From Enoplosus armatus (taxonomy: Eukaryota > Chordata > Actinopteri > Centrarchiformes > Enoplosidae), in contig NC_092182.1 of assembly GCF_043641665.1 (NCBI RefSeq), positions 26,133,741 to 26,197,740 on the forward strand: a DNA stretch of 64,000 nt, in the 5' to 3' direction. Positions 11,340 through 22,015 of the stretch are shown here, in pieces. The translations under genes were made by a program, and so were the position numbers. The stretch's first letter is position 1. The number at the start of each line of letters is the position of its first letter. Under the pieces are notes generated by a model, which was not told the origin of the DNA, searched no databases, and saw nothing but the letters and a program-made list of their open reading frames with translations.

Positions 11340-12383
11340 AGGTGAATCTGATCGTCTGTTCTGTAGAAAGGTTTTGTTTCTCTTACACATTCTAAGTAAT
11401 GTGTTAGGATTTATTTACCATTAAATTCAGTAAGGTCAATGAGCTGAGGTGTAAGCCCATGAATGGTATTTGATTTCCTGATTATAAGTTTACTGTGTAG
11501 GTCACCTGCTTTGTTTTTGGTGCTGGCTGAAGCGGTCTTGGCGTTTATTTAACACCCTATAAATAGTCAGTTGGGGTTTTTGCTACAGGAGGAGAGACAG
11601 TCACATGTGCTGGTAGTTTGAGTTCTATGAGCTAATTTTCTTTGTATTTTTTCTATTATATTTTTTGTTTTTTGAGTTGCATGTAAAATGGAGAGCACTA
11701 TAAATAAATATTCACCTCTGGGAACTCTTCGTGTCTGCTGCCTACCTACCACCTTCCTTGACATTAGAGCCAAACTACTTTACAATCAATACTGACAAAA
11801 AGATTTATCAATACAGATTGGGATGTGTTGAAAAGGGTATAAGAATTTTAGCTGGGTCACCGTTTTTATCAGGTTGGCAGGTTTTTATCTGCAGTTATCT
11901 ACTGTATATACTGTATATGTGTTTGTATATACATTACACAATCCAGAGAGGTTTGATGTGTTCTGGTCTGTCCTGGGCTCTGAGGGCTTTAATACATACA
12001 AACAAATTCAATATTGCCAACTAGACTTTCAAAGCTGGTCATGAACACAAATGGTGACTATCTTTGTCTATTGAAGACAAATATAAGAATAATATATAGC
12101 TACAGTAAGGTACCTTGCTGATTGATATTGCCATTCAAAGCTGGTATCTTTAAACCTTTTTTATTTAAAATCGCATTGCTACAGTGGATTGATCTGGATG
12201 GTCAACAGAGGCCATTTGTACTTACGGGCATCAAAATAAACGACCCAAGTTGAACAGTTAGACCAATTCAAATAATCATCAAGCTGCAACACCTAATAAT
12301 ATTTCCACATAATAATGTTTAAGCAGTTCTGGCTGAAACTCTAATTACACTTTGAAATTATTGATTGATGCAAAATCTCTTCA
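11340..12383. other. Intergenic, no gene seen
   Basis: AT-rich DNA between the TRIM fragment and the 3' end of the first DNase gene. AATAAA on the minus strand at 12160-12165 is a plausible poly(A) signal for that gene, about 220 bases past its stop. Confidence 0.5.
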
Positions 12384-15300
12384 TCATTTGTCCAAACGTC
12401 TTCTCTTGGCTGGTGAGTCAGATGACTGTCCTCTCTTCCTTTTTGTTGTAATTTTCTTCTTCGGTGGTTCTGCCGACTCGGCCCTCTTCTTCTGCGGTCC
12501 TGTTAGTGTTCAATTTACATTCACAGAACAAAACTGAAACGTGCGATTGATCCAGAACAAAAACATGTTAAAGGATACGTTCACCTTTCAAACACCTGTT
12601 TTAACAATACTTACACGTCCATATGTACATTAAAAGCATTAATGGTGGCTGTAATTGTGCGAGTTCTGAGAACTTGCAACTTTACTGCACTTTTACTGTA
12701 TTTCTAATTCCAGGCCAGTGGTGGAAAGTAGCAAAGTACATTTACTCAAGTACTGTACTTTTTGAGGTACTTGTGCTTCACTTAAGTATTTACATTTTCT
12801 GTTACTGTATACTTCTACTCCACTACATTTCAAAGGGAAATATTGTACTTTTTACTGAAACTAGCTAACTAGCTAACTGCATATGAAGCAGTTCAAACCG
12901 GCTAACTGTATATGAAGTAGTTCAAACTAGCTAATTGTATATAATTCTATTTTTGAAAAAAATTATAACTACTGTTCAATTTTTGCTGATAATTCTTCTG
13001 TACTTTTACGTAGGATTTTAAATTAAGTACTATTACTCGTTGTAGTATTCTTGCATTGTTGTTCTGGTACTTTTACTTAAGTAAAAGATCTGTGTACTTC
13101 TTCCACCACTGTGCATTGCAGTGCCTTGATGTGACATGCTGAAACTGATTAAAATAAACAATTAAAGATTACGATTGATCAAATCTAATTGAATGGAATC
13201 TAATTGAATTGAATTGTGATCAGAATGAGACAGTTGATGCATTCAATCTTGCATTCAGCAAAATATAAACACAGTATATAGGGTACAGTATCTGTCACTG
13301 ACATCAATAAAACAAAAGATACCTTTCTTCTGAGTTTGTCCTTTGGTGGATGTTGCCATCTTCCTTTGTCTTGGCGCTTTGTGTTTCTTGTTGGTCTTCA
13401 GCTCCACCTCCACAGGGTAGTGGTCACTGACACTGAGAGTCTTGGAAAGCAAATAAAGTCAAATTTTGAATAGCGACACTGGGGTGCTCATTTAAAATAC
13501 AGTCAATGATGAAGAGGTTTGAAGCTGTGCTGATCAACACAAACACGAGTCAGCATTACTTCTTCATCAGTCAGGTTGAACCCTCTCTGAAAGTTGAAAG
13601 ACTTGGCTGAGCCGGGGACGATGGCCTTCAGCGTGGTCTGTCCAAACACCACGATCCTGTTGGCAGAAGATGCGTCACAATCTTTAAAAACAGTTAGTCA
13701 ATTAAACAAGACAAGAATACACACTGAGATGTGTCTCACCTGTCGTAGGTGTGGTCATTACAGTTACTAGCCGTTGTGTCGACATCATCATCTATCAGCC
13801 AATGGTAGGGAGCAGAGCGGATGCGGATCTTTTCCTTCTTTTTCTTGGAGAGATAACGTCCATCTGCATTAAAGTCCCCCAAAATCATAATTTTCTGCAA
13901 AAGAAATAACAATGGGACCAAAATCATTAGCAGCCATACTGGAAAAAGCACTGTATGTAAAGCCGGAAATCAAGCTGTTTGATATTTGTATTAAATGCCT
14001 TCAGTTGTAAAGACATTAAAGACAAATTAAACAAAACAGTTTCCAACTGTTTTGTCCTTTTTATCACACTCAGATTTACATGTGTAATCATTCAAATATA
14101 CAACAGCCATAAAGAAGAACAGTTTCCAGAGTTGAAACGTCTGCAGTAAAGACAGTAAAGAAACACCTCTGTCTCATAGTAACTAAGGTTAAATACTACA
14201 AAGATAGCTCATTCTAGATTCTGGCCCGTCTATTGATTATTCAACTCATCCCATATAAGATCAAAATTAAACATTAAGACAATATTTGCTGTTGTGTTTA
14301 AGTACCTGCAACATTTTGTGACAACAGGAGCTAAACATCTTCACCCTCACATATTTAATTTAACTTAATTAAATTAAAAACTATCAAACCTACATTAGTT
14401 CTCCACTTCTTCTTGACAGAAGCAACCACGTCATGGAGCTCGTCCAGCTCCTTCAGTGAGTCTGTTGGCTTGGTGTGGACTGGGATCAGTACCAGGTTTT
14501 TCACAACTGGAAAACACAGATACAGTAGACACTTAAGCATGTGTTTCACCCATCCAGACAAAAAGACATAATACTTATAGTACACAGCACTCACCTGTAG
14601 TTGGAAGGCTGAAGCGCAGAATGAAGGGCTCTCTGGCGAAGGCGTCCACATCTCCAGCTTGATTATCTTCATACTGGTGATAATCTGTCAGTGTCACGTC
14701 ATCCTTTCTGAGACGCACACACACATATAATAAGATATTTGTGTTTATATACATGCTACGTGAACTAGCCTCGAGAAAGACCAAATGTGGTCCAAACATC
14801 GGTAATAGAAGCTTGGAGAGCCGTCATCTTCTCTTCAGTATATGTTATTGCCATAACCAGCATCTAGTCTTTAGTGTGCATTCACCAGACAGCTACATGT
14901 ACCACAAACTGTGTGTAAAACAAATACTTCTACCCATCTTTTATTATGTTTCCTGTTTCCATCCAGGGGGTCAGTGTGGACATTGTAGAGGATCACAAGT
15001 ACCTGGGAGTTCACAATAAACTGGACTGGGTAAAGAACACTAACGCCCTCTACAGGAAGGACCAGAGCCGTCTCTATTTTCTGAGGCGGCTGAGGTCCTT
15101 CAACATCTGCCGGACTATGCTGAGGATGTTCTATGAGTCTGTGGTGGCCAGTGCTATCCTCTATGCTGTTGCATGCTGGGGCAGCAGGCTGAGGGTGGCG
15201 GACTCCAACAGACTCAACAAACTGATCCGCAAAGCCAGTGATGTTGTGGGGGTGGAGCTGGACTCTCTGACGGTGGTGTCAGAGAGGAGGATGCTGTCTA

Positions 15301-17170
15301 AGCTGCGGGGCATCTTGGACAATGTCTCACGTCCTCTCCATGACGTACTGGTCGGACACAAGAGCACCTTCAGTGACTCATTCCTCCCAAATGTACAACT
15401 GAGCGCCACAGGAAATCATTCCTGCCTGTGGCCATCAGACTGTTCGGCCCCTCCCTCTGAGTGTCACTAACACTCAGAATAAACAGACTGGAAATATTCT
15501 AAATATACTACCTCACTATTACTCTTAAATTGACAGTATATATATATATATATATATATAGACATACATATACATTGCTGCTGTATATATTTTTAACTTT
15601 TATTTTTCACTTAAATATTGTAAATGTGTATATTTTTAATTCTCTATTTCTTATTTTTATATTTTGTACATACTTTTTTTTTCTAAATTTATGCTGCTTT
15701 CTAATCTTGAATGGGAGCACCAGTACTGTAAAATCCCCCCCCAGGGATCAATAAAGTATTTCTGATTCTGATATGGCTTTAATTTGACAGACAGTGACCC
15801 TGTTCTCTCCCACCTGTAGAAACAAACAAACTGCTCCTTGTAGGTGTTTCGTCCCAGCTGGCCGCTGGAGATCACGGAGTAGGGACGGTTTCGGTTGAAG
15901 CTGAGGGAAACAGGAAACTGAGCATTTTTCACAATTATTTTCACATTTTATAGACTAAACAATTAAGATGAATCTATAATGAAAATAATCATTAGTTGCA
16001 GCCCTAAATGACATCAGTATTGTGTCCAGTTGTCAAACAGCCACGCTGGCAGCTCTGTGAAGCTGTATTTAGGCACAGTGGTGCTTTGAGCTAAAGGTAA
16101 ACATCAGCATGCTAACATGCTCACAATGACAATGTTAACATGCTAATGCTAAGCAGGTGTAATGTTCACCATAGTCGCCATCTTAGTTTAGCATGCTATC
16201 GTTTGCTAATTAGCACTAAACACAAAGTACAGCCGAGGCTGATGGGAATGTTGTTAGTTTTGTACGTATTCAGTCATAAACCAAAGTATTGGAGAAAAAA
16301 AAAGTCAGAGGATCACCAAAGTTATTACAGTTCATCCTGAGGGGAACATGAATGTCTGAACCAAATTTCATGGCAATCCACCCAACAGTTGTTGAGATGT
16401 TTCAGTCCGCACCAAAGCAGCGGACCATCAGACCGACGTTGTCATCCCCTAACATGGCTAACACCGAGGTCTCTAGAAAACTAATAGTGAACCCGTTTTT
16501 TGACTTGAATATCTTCACGTGTTGTAGTTCAAACTCCCAACAAACGTTACTACTTTATACTACTGATGAGGCTCTGAAAGCAGCTAAATCATCAGTTTAT
16601 CCTCCGTTACATCCAAACTGGGGGCTGCAGTCAACATTACATCCTCTCAGGCATCTCTGTATTTGAATCCTGAAATTAACGCTCTGCTGTGCCAGCGAAC
16701 ACTTTGTTTTCGTGTTTGTCAGCTTATTTCTTTCATTAACAAATCAGCTGCACTTTTAGATGCTTAAAATGCTCGGGGGCTTCATTATGATATTTTCCGA
16801 GCTGTTAAAAATCTAATTGTGGATAATGGGAATGCTTTACATGTAAGAAAAAGCGCTTTTAAAAATTCTCTTAACATGTTTTACAGTGCAGAGAACTCAC
16901 CCGGTGTTGTTGAGGTCCTGAAGTAACTTCTTCATGGCCTTACCGCTCTTATCCATCACCTCCAGCATCACCACCACACTGTACCGAGAAATGATCTGGA
17001 GGAGACACAGTCAACACGACGCGCTGTTGAAATGCGACACATGCTGTAGTGTGTTATCATCACTGGTGTCCTCATCATCAGGGAGTTACCTTGGTGAGGA
17101 GGTGCACCACAGTCTTGTCTGTGACTTTCTTCCATCCCAGGTTCTTGGCATTGAAGGCTGCTATCTTCAT
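12384..17170 (-). CDS. dnase1l4: DNase I-like endonuclease with a basic C-terminal tail (dnase1l4-type, copy 1), 324 aa
   Basis: Mg/Ca-dependent endonuclease of the DNase I family, cutting double-stranded DNA. Coding exons: 17090-17170, 16901-16995, 15814-15900, 14595-14707, 14394-14506, 13740-13894, 13560-13656, 13323-13440, 12384-12499; all phases fit. Catalytic and metal residues are present: N7 (IAAFNAKN), E39 (MLEVMD), E81 (YKEQF), H136 (IPVHTKP), D170/N172 (LGDFNAD), D214 (TYDR), D253/H254 (SDHYPVEV). The protein starts directly at the first strand of the fold and has no signal peptide, so it should be cytosolic or nuclear. Residues 263-324 are a Lys/Arg-rich tail (KNKKHK-like, PPKKKI, KRKRG, AKRRR blocks) encoded by the end of exon 8 and a separate exon 9. 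DNase1L3 also has a basic tail, but this one is longer. A LINE sits in intron 3 and a hAT-like element in intron 8. The dnase1l4 name is from memory of the teleost family; DNase I family membership is firm. Confidence 0.9.
12716..13111 (+). mobile_element. Complete hAT-like non-autonomous element (family A)
   Basis: Left end CAGTGGTGGAAAGTAG and right end GTACTTCTTCCACCACTG are inverted repeats over about 12 bases. The 396-bp interior has no coding capacity. The flanking octamers (TTCCAGGC and TGCATTGC) match at only four positions, so a target duplication is not clear. Lies in intron 8 of DNase copy 1. Confidence 0.7.
14966..15774 (+). mobile_element. 5'-truncated LINE (L2/Rex-like) 3' end
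   Basis: An open frame at 14946-15470 encodes the C-terminal part of a non-LTR reverse transcriptase: KYLGVH, RLYFLRRLRSF, MFYESVVASAILYAVACWG, RLNKLIRKASDVVG, RRMLSKL. The frame is shortened and probably dead. An AT-rich 3' UTR follows, ending GATCAATAAAGTATTTCTG plus ATTCTGAT, the usual fish LINE tail. It is inserted antisense in intron 3 of DNase copy 1, its tail only about 40 bases from the exon-3 donor. Confidence 0.85.
15538..15560. repeat. (TA)n microsatellite within the LINE 3' UTR
   Basis: About eleven TA units followed by GACATACATATAC. Confidence 0.85.
15915..16006. repeat. Family B repeat end
   Basis: GCATTTTTCACAATTATTTT...CATTAGTTGCAGCCCTA, the well-preserved right end of family B. 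Its left edge is about 15 bases from the exon-3 acceptor of DNase copy 1. Confidence 0.6.
16095..16470. repeat. Family C repeat copy
   Basis: Contains CATGCTAACATGCTCACAAT, TTAGTTTAGCATGCTATCG, GATCACCAAAGTTATTACAG and TTTCATGGCAATCCACCCAA. Lies in intron 2 of DNase copy 1. Confidence 0.65.
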
Positions 17171-17589
17171 GTTGACTTCAGATGATTTATAGTGTTTCAG
17201 AGGATGAATATAAAGGACATGCTGTTCAAACTGTTAAAAGATAGACAGAGGAAGAAAATGGGGAACAGACATAGAAAAAAAGAAGAAATTGAGGTAAATG
17301 AAGTGTGGGAAACGAAGAAAGAACTCTGATGTGACTTTATTTACAAAGATAAAAGTTCATATGAAGTGAAAAAGGAATCATGCAGAAGACACTTTACAAT
17401 ATTTGTAGAATAAATTGAGAGGAAGTATTATGCATGGTGAGAAGTCTGTTCCTTTCCCCACATACTCAAACTTCATTCAGACTTAAATATTTAACTTCTG
17501 TAGGATGAGATCTCAGTTTATTTAACATGTCTTTTATGTACTTAAAGTAACAAAACTGACAGTGGTCATTATGCAGAAGGGTCCATTTC

Positions 17590-17860
17590 AGAGGTTTACA
17601 TTATAAGATATATTACAGGATTATTTTATTATTATTATTGAGGCATTTACATGCAAGTAGTATTCTAATGTTGCAGCTAGTTGAGCTGGTACAAATTTGA
17701 ACAACTTTGTCATGTTTTCATATTTTATAAGATGAGATGTTTCGTACAAAATGTTTTGAGTAAAAAGTACCATGTTTCCCTCTGAAATGTAGTAGAGTAG
17801 AAGTATTAAGTATGGACCCAAGTGCCTCAAAACTGTACTTAAGTACTTCCACTATTACAC
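17590..17860 (-). repeat. Family A element, degenerate, inverted
   Basis: Contains CCCTCTGAAATGTAGTAGAG and CTGTACTTAAGTACTTCCAC, family A words read in reverse. Lies in the leader intron of DNase copy 1. Confidence 0.5.
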
Positions 17861-18291
17861 TTTAGAAATTGTGATGATTCAGCCTTAAAATATTTGATAT
17901 TTTTTCAAATTAAACATTTGAGGTTTTCTTTCTTTTCTTTTTTACACTTAATAATTTAACTGAATTGCAGTCAGACAGCCAGTTACTGTCAATGACAATG
18001 TCAATTTCAAACATTATGTTATAAAATTGAGTTGTGGACGTCCACAACAATGCTGCTCTGGTGCAACACAAACAGCAATTTTCATTTTGTTATAAAATAA
18101 ACTGAAAATGTGTTTATTTATTTTTCTTCATTCGGCTTTCTGCAAGAACCATTCAGGCGTGAATAGATGAGTGAATAGTTAATAGATGTTTCCCACCAGG
18201 TTTCATCAAGTGTAAGATGCCAAGTAGACACAGAGATTCAATAGTAATTTTTAGTCCAGAAAAGTAAGAAACAAACAGAGGAATAACTCAC

Positions 18292-18400
18292 CAGTCAGGA
18301 TGAAACGAGCTGAATGAAAAAGGTAAACGCTGAGTGGCAGCAGTTCCTTCTGTATCAGCAGACAGACTGAGACTGAACAAACCTCTGACAGACAGGAAGT
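18292..18400 (-). other. Non-coding first exon of DNase copy 1 (5' UTR)
   Basis: On the minus strand a segment containing GTCTGCTGATACAGAAGG ends ATCCTGACTG followed by the donor GTGAGTT. It would join TCAAC-ATG at 17175. Copy 2 has the equivalent exon ending CAACCAGATTG-GTGAGTT at 25817, joined to TCAAA-ATG at 24255. The 5' limit is estimated. No in-frame ATG lies close upstream, so it adds no signal peptide. Confidence 0.6.
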
Positions 18401-18420
18401 ATCTCTGTCGGCCACAAAGC
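18381..18420 (-). promoter_or_regulatory. Putative shared promoter block with ETS-like site (DNase copy 1)
   Basis: Plus strand reads GACAGGAAGTATCTCTGTCG. The matching place above copy 2 (25940) reads GACAGGAAGTTTCTCTGCCA. Conservation between otherwise diverged upstream regions suggests a retained regulatory element; AGGAAGT is the core of ETS-family sites such as PU.1. Confidence 0.45.
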
Positions 18421-18428
18421 CAGTTCTC

Positions 18429-18456
18429 ACACACACACACACACACACACACACAA
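18429..18456. repeat. (CA)n microsatellite
   Basis: About 14 CA units just upstream of the DNase copy 1 first exon. Confidence 0.9.
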
Positions 18457-18609
18457 TGTACATACAGCAGCAGATGCATGCAAACCATAACACACCGAGC
18501 AGTCTCTATCTGTTATCAGTGTCAGTGAGTGTTTCCTGTCTGTAAGTACTGCAGAGCTCTGCTGTTTGTAAACTATCAGGAAAAGAGATTATTAAAATGT
18601 AAATGTATT

Positions 18610-18850
18610 CCCTCATAAAGAAATCCTTTTGGAAAATATGCTGACTTGCTTTCTTTCGAGGAGTGAGATGAGAGGATTGATATCAATGTCAGCTGAAGTC
18701 CGGATGCTGTTAGCTTAGCTTAGCATAAAGACTGGAGGCAGGGGGAAACAGCTAGCCTGGCTCTGTCCAAAGTTTAAAAATACACCTACCAACACCTCTA
18801 AAACTCATTAATTATTAATTAACACGTATTGTGTTTGTTGAATCTATACA
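18610..18850 (+). repeat. Dispersed fish repeat (TTAGCTTAGCTTAGCATAAAG type)
   Basis: Contains TTAGCTTAGCTTAGCATAAA, GGGGGAAACAGCTAGCCTGG, CTGTCCAAAGTTTAAAAATA and an ACACCTCTAAAACTCATTAA end. A fragment of the same family is at 56655-56765. The remaining intergenic stretch, 18850-20145, has no visible gene; a LINE-type tail (TTTATTGATCCACAGGGTG) is at about 19568, and AATAAA on the minus strand at 19908-19913 may serve DNase copy 2. Confidence 0.6.
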
Positions 18851-20145
18851 TAAACTGAAATGTAACATAATGACTTGAATGGCTCCTTTATAATTAACCT
18901 TCATAAATATGAACAAAATATGTTAGTGCTGATTTGCACTTGGCTCCTGCTCCCTTGAAGTTTATACTAAATGTGATTGTCCTCTCTGTTGTTGTTACTG
19001 TCAATACAAGTCACATGTCCTAAACTGTACAACATTGGTCATGGCTGGTTAAATGGTTTTCTTTCTATGGCTTGATATCACTAGAGGCAAAAGGGACATT
19101 TTAGTTTTTTGTAATTTGTGTGAACCAAGACGTTAATACCAATCTAATCGAATCTAATGTCAGACAAATGACAAAGAAAGCACAGAAAATACTTTTTCAT
19201 GACTGGTTTATTCAGATAACACAAAGCCATAAGCATTATGAGTATGATTATAAGTAAGCGGTGATATAATGTGTGGTAATGTGCTCTGCCCTGCGTGTAT
19301 TGTCTAATGCTGTGTTATCATGATGAGGTTAATGTCGCAGCCCTCGAGACGTCCTTCCTCTTCTGACGTCCTGTTAGAGGTTCATTCACAAAAGGACAAC
19401 AAAAAACAAAACATGAAAGACAGTCGAGACAGAGGAAGTACTCAGTCAACATGTGGTATCAGCGTCCATCATTAAAGCCCTTCATGAAGCGATTTAAACC
19501 TTTCTGTTTGGTGACCCCTAGTGGCAGCATCAAAAAAAGACACTACATTATGATATTATCATTAAGACTTTATTGATCCACAGGGTGAAATTCACAAGCT
19601 ACCCAGCAGTATGTCAAGAAATATATATATATAAATAAATCAAAATGGACAAAATTAGCCACCATTTCGACCCTGTGGTATTACTCATTTTACCGTAGTA
19701 AAAGATCTGAGGACTTCTTCCTCCACTGGTGAACGTTTTACGGATACATTCAGTGACATTTTGCGACTTGCCCAACATGTTAATTAACATTTCCTCATTA
19801 TGTTATGCGTTATGTTTTGCTCCTATTTGCTGTTGCTAATTAGTCATATACATGTCATGTCTGGGAGACAGTGTTGCATATACAACATCAATTTTCACAG
19901 GGATAGTTTTATTGATTTACAAAAATTCACGCCATCAGAATATTTGGAAAGATTTTATAATCACACCCAAACAGACAAACAGACACAGCGACTTTAAGCA
20001 CCAGAATACACTTAATTAATTTTGTAGAGATCATTATACGTCTGGATGAGTATTCAGTCACACAGTGCAGAATAAATGACCGGTGCAGCGTCAGTAAAAC
20101 AACACATACTGTTTACCGTTCGTCTCAGAGCTCGTCTGCCGGATG

Positions 20146-21967
20146 TTAATTCTTCTTCAGCTCCACCTCCACAGGGTAGTGGTCACTGACGGCTTGAGTC
20201 TGGAAGAAAACCACGCGTCATAAATCATGGTGGAGAAATGAGTTTGTGAACTTTATTGTATGAAACCTCCATGTAAAATATCAAAACAGTCTCACGGCAG
20301 CATCCGACAGGTGATAGGCTCTCTGGAAGTTGAAAGGCCGAGCTGATTTGGGAACAACAGCGTCATACATGGCATCTCCAAACACCACAATCCTGTCAGA
20401 CGAAGATGCAGTGATATTTGAAAATCTTTACATGCTGTTTTAACATGCAGACATTTTCTTGGAACTTCCTCTAGTAAAAGGTCAATTCACCCAAAAAACA
20501 ACTCACACTGTACCTCTAGTAGGTCTGTAGGTCTGGGTCTGTTTGTCCAGATTTAATATAATATATGTCTGAGATTTCTGACTCCACATCAGCACCATGG
20601 AGGTACAAGTGGTGCTCACAATATTGAAAAATGACAGACAGTCCCGGTTTATAATTTAGTATAAATCTATTCTAATGTTTAAGTATTTGTTGATATGTTA
20701 TGTGTGTGCAGCGTGAAGAGGCTGCAACTCTCATTTCATTGTGTTGTATAATGACAAAATAAATTAACCTCGTTAACCTCGTAAACCTCAAGTTGTTGAG
20801 ATATTTCCCTCCCTAGAAATGTTTGGATCTTGTTTTTTTAAATGTAAAGTTTCACTGCTGTAAAGAAATCCCATTCACCTCTATTGTTTTGTAGAGTACA
20901 CAGAAATACGACTAAACGAGCCGAAAAGATACCTGTCGTAGGTGTGGTCGGTAGAGTCGCTTGTCGTGGTGTCGACATCATCATCTATCAGCCAATGGTA
21001 GACAGAGGAGCTGATGCGAACACTTTCCCTCCGTCTTCGTGAGAGGTAACGTCCATCTGCATTAAAGTCCCCCAGAATCATAATGTTCTGCAGAAAAACA
21101 TCAACAGAATTTATTACCATCAACATCATCATACAGTAATAGGTAGCATAGGAAATAAACTGGGCATCAAGCAACGTATATTATCAACAGAGAGGTACAA
21201 TGAGGACTTCAGCAAACATGCACAAACAACTCTTTTGTACGCGTTCGTTCAGCTCAGCAGATCTGCAGTAGTATGTGCTCTTTCCAGTAAATAGCCACAG
21301 CCTAGCAATGCAATGCAACCCTCCAATCCACAGTTACAAACTCACTCTTTACTGTGTAAGATAGTGTGACAGAGTATCACGCTTGTGCAGCGGTGGAAGA
21401 AGTAGTCAGATCCTTTACTTAAGTAAAAGTACTAATGCCACACTGTAAAAATACACTTACACTTACAAATACAAATATTTTTAGATTTAAAATAGAAAAA
21501 CATTTATATATCAGGCGTCGCTCGTAGTGACGAACCCCTCAGCTCTACGGAGCTTTTTTAGCTTCTTTCAGCTCCTTGTTTTGGTTTTACGGCCCACAAC
21601 TCTGCTGTTTTGGTTCAGTCTCGAAGGTCTTTCACTTAAGCTCAGCAGCAAACAGCAGACAGACACAGTCAGAGACGAGCTGGTGAACACAGTGGAGATT
21701 TGTAGTTCACAAAGCAACCATTTCATGAGTCATTCCACTCAAACCCATCAAATAATGATAAACATCACTGTTGTGCTTTATAATTATTCTGTGCTGCTCA
21801 TTTCCAACCCACATCGGTGTCCCATCTTTCCCTCACAGCTTCGACTACGTCATGCAGAGCGTCCAGCTCTCTCTCCGCGTCCTCTGGTTTGGTGTGGACT
21901 GGGATCAGTACCAAGTCCTGCACGACTGGAAGCACAAACACACCCGGTAAGATACGGCTTAACAAGT

Positions 21968-22015
<48 letters not shown>

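Noticed and set aside
14946..15470. 174-codon frame as a host gene in the DNase intron
   Set aside because: It is the end of a LINE reverse transcriptase, truncated and followed by a LINE tail.
18251..18493. Upstream frame that could extend DNase copy 1 with a hydrophobic leader
   Set aside because: In frame after splicing, but the only ATG lies beyond a CA microsatellite, and copy 2 has no comparable leader; treated as 5' UTR.
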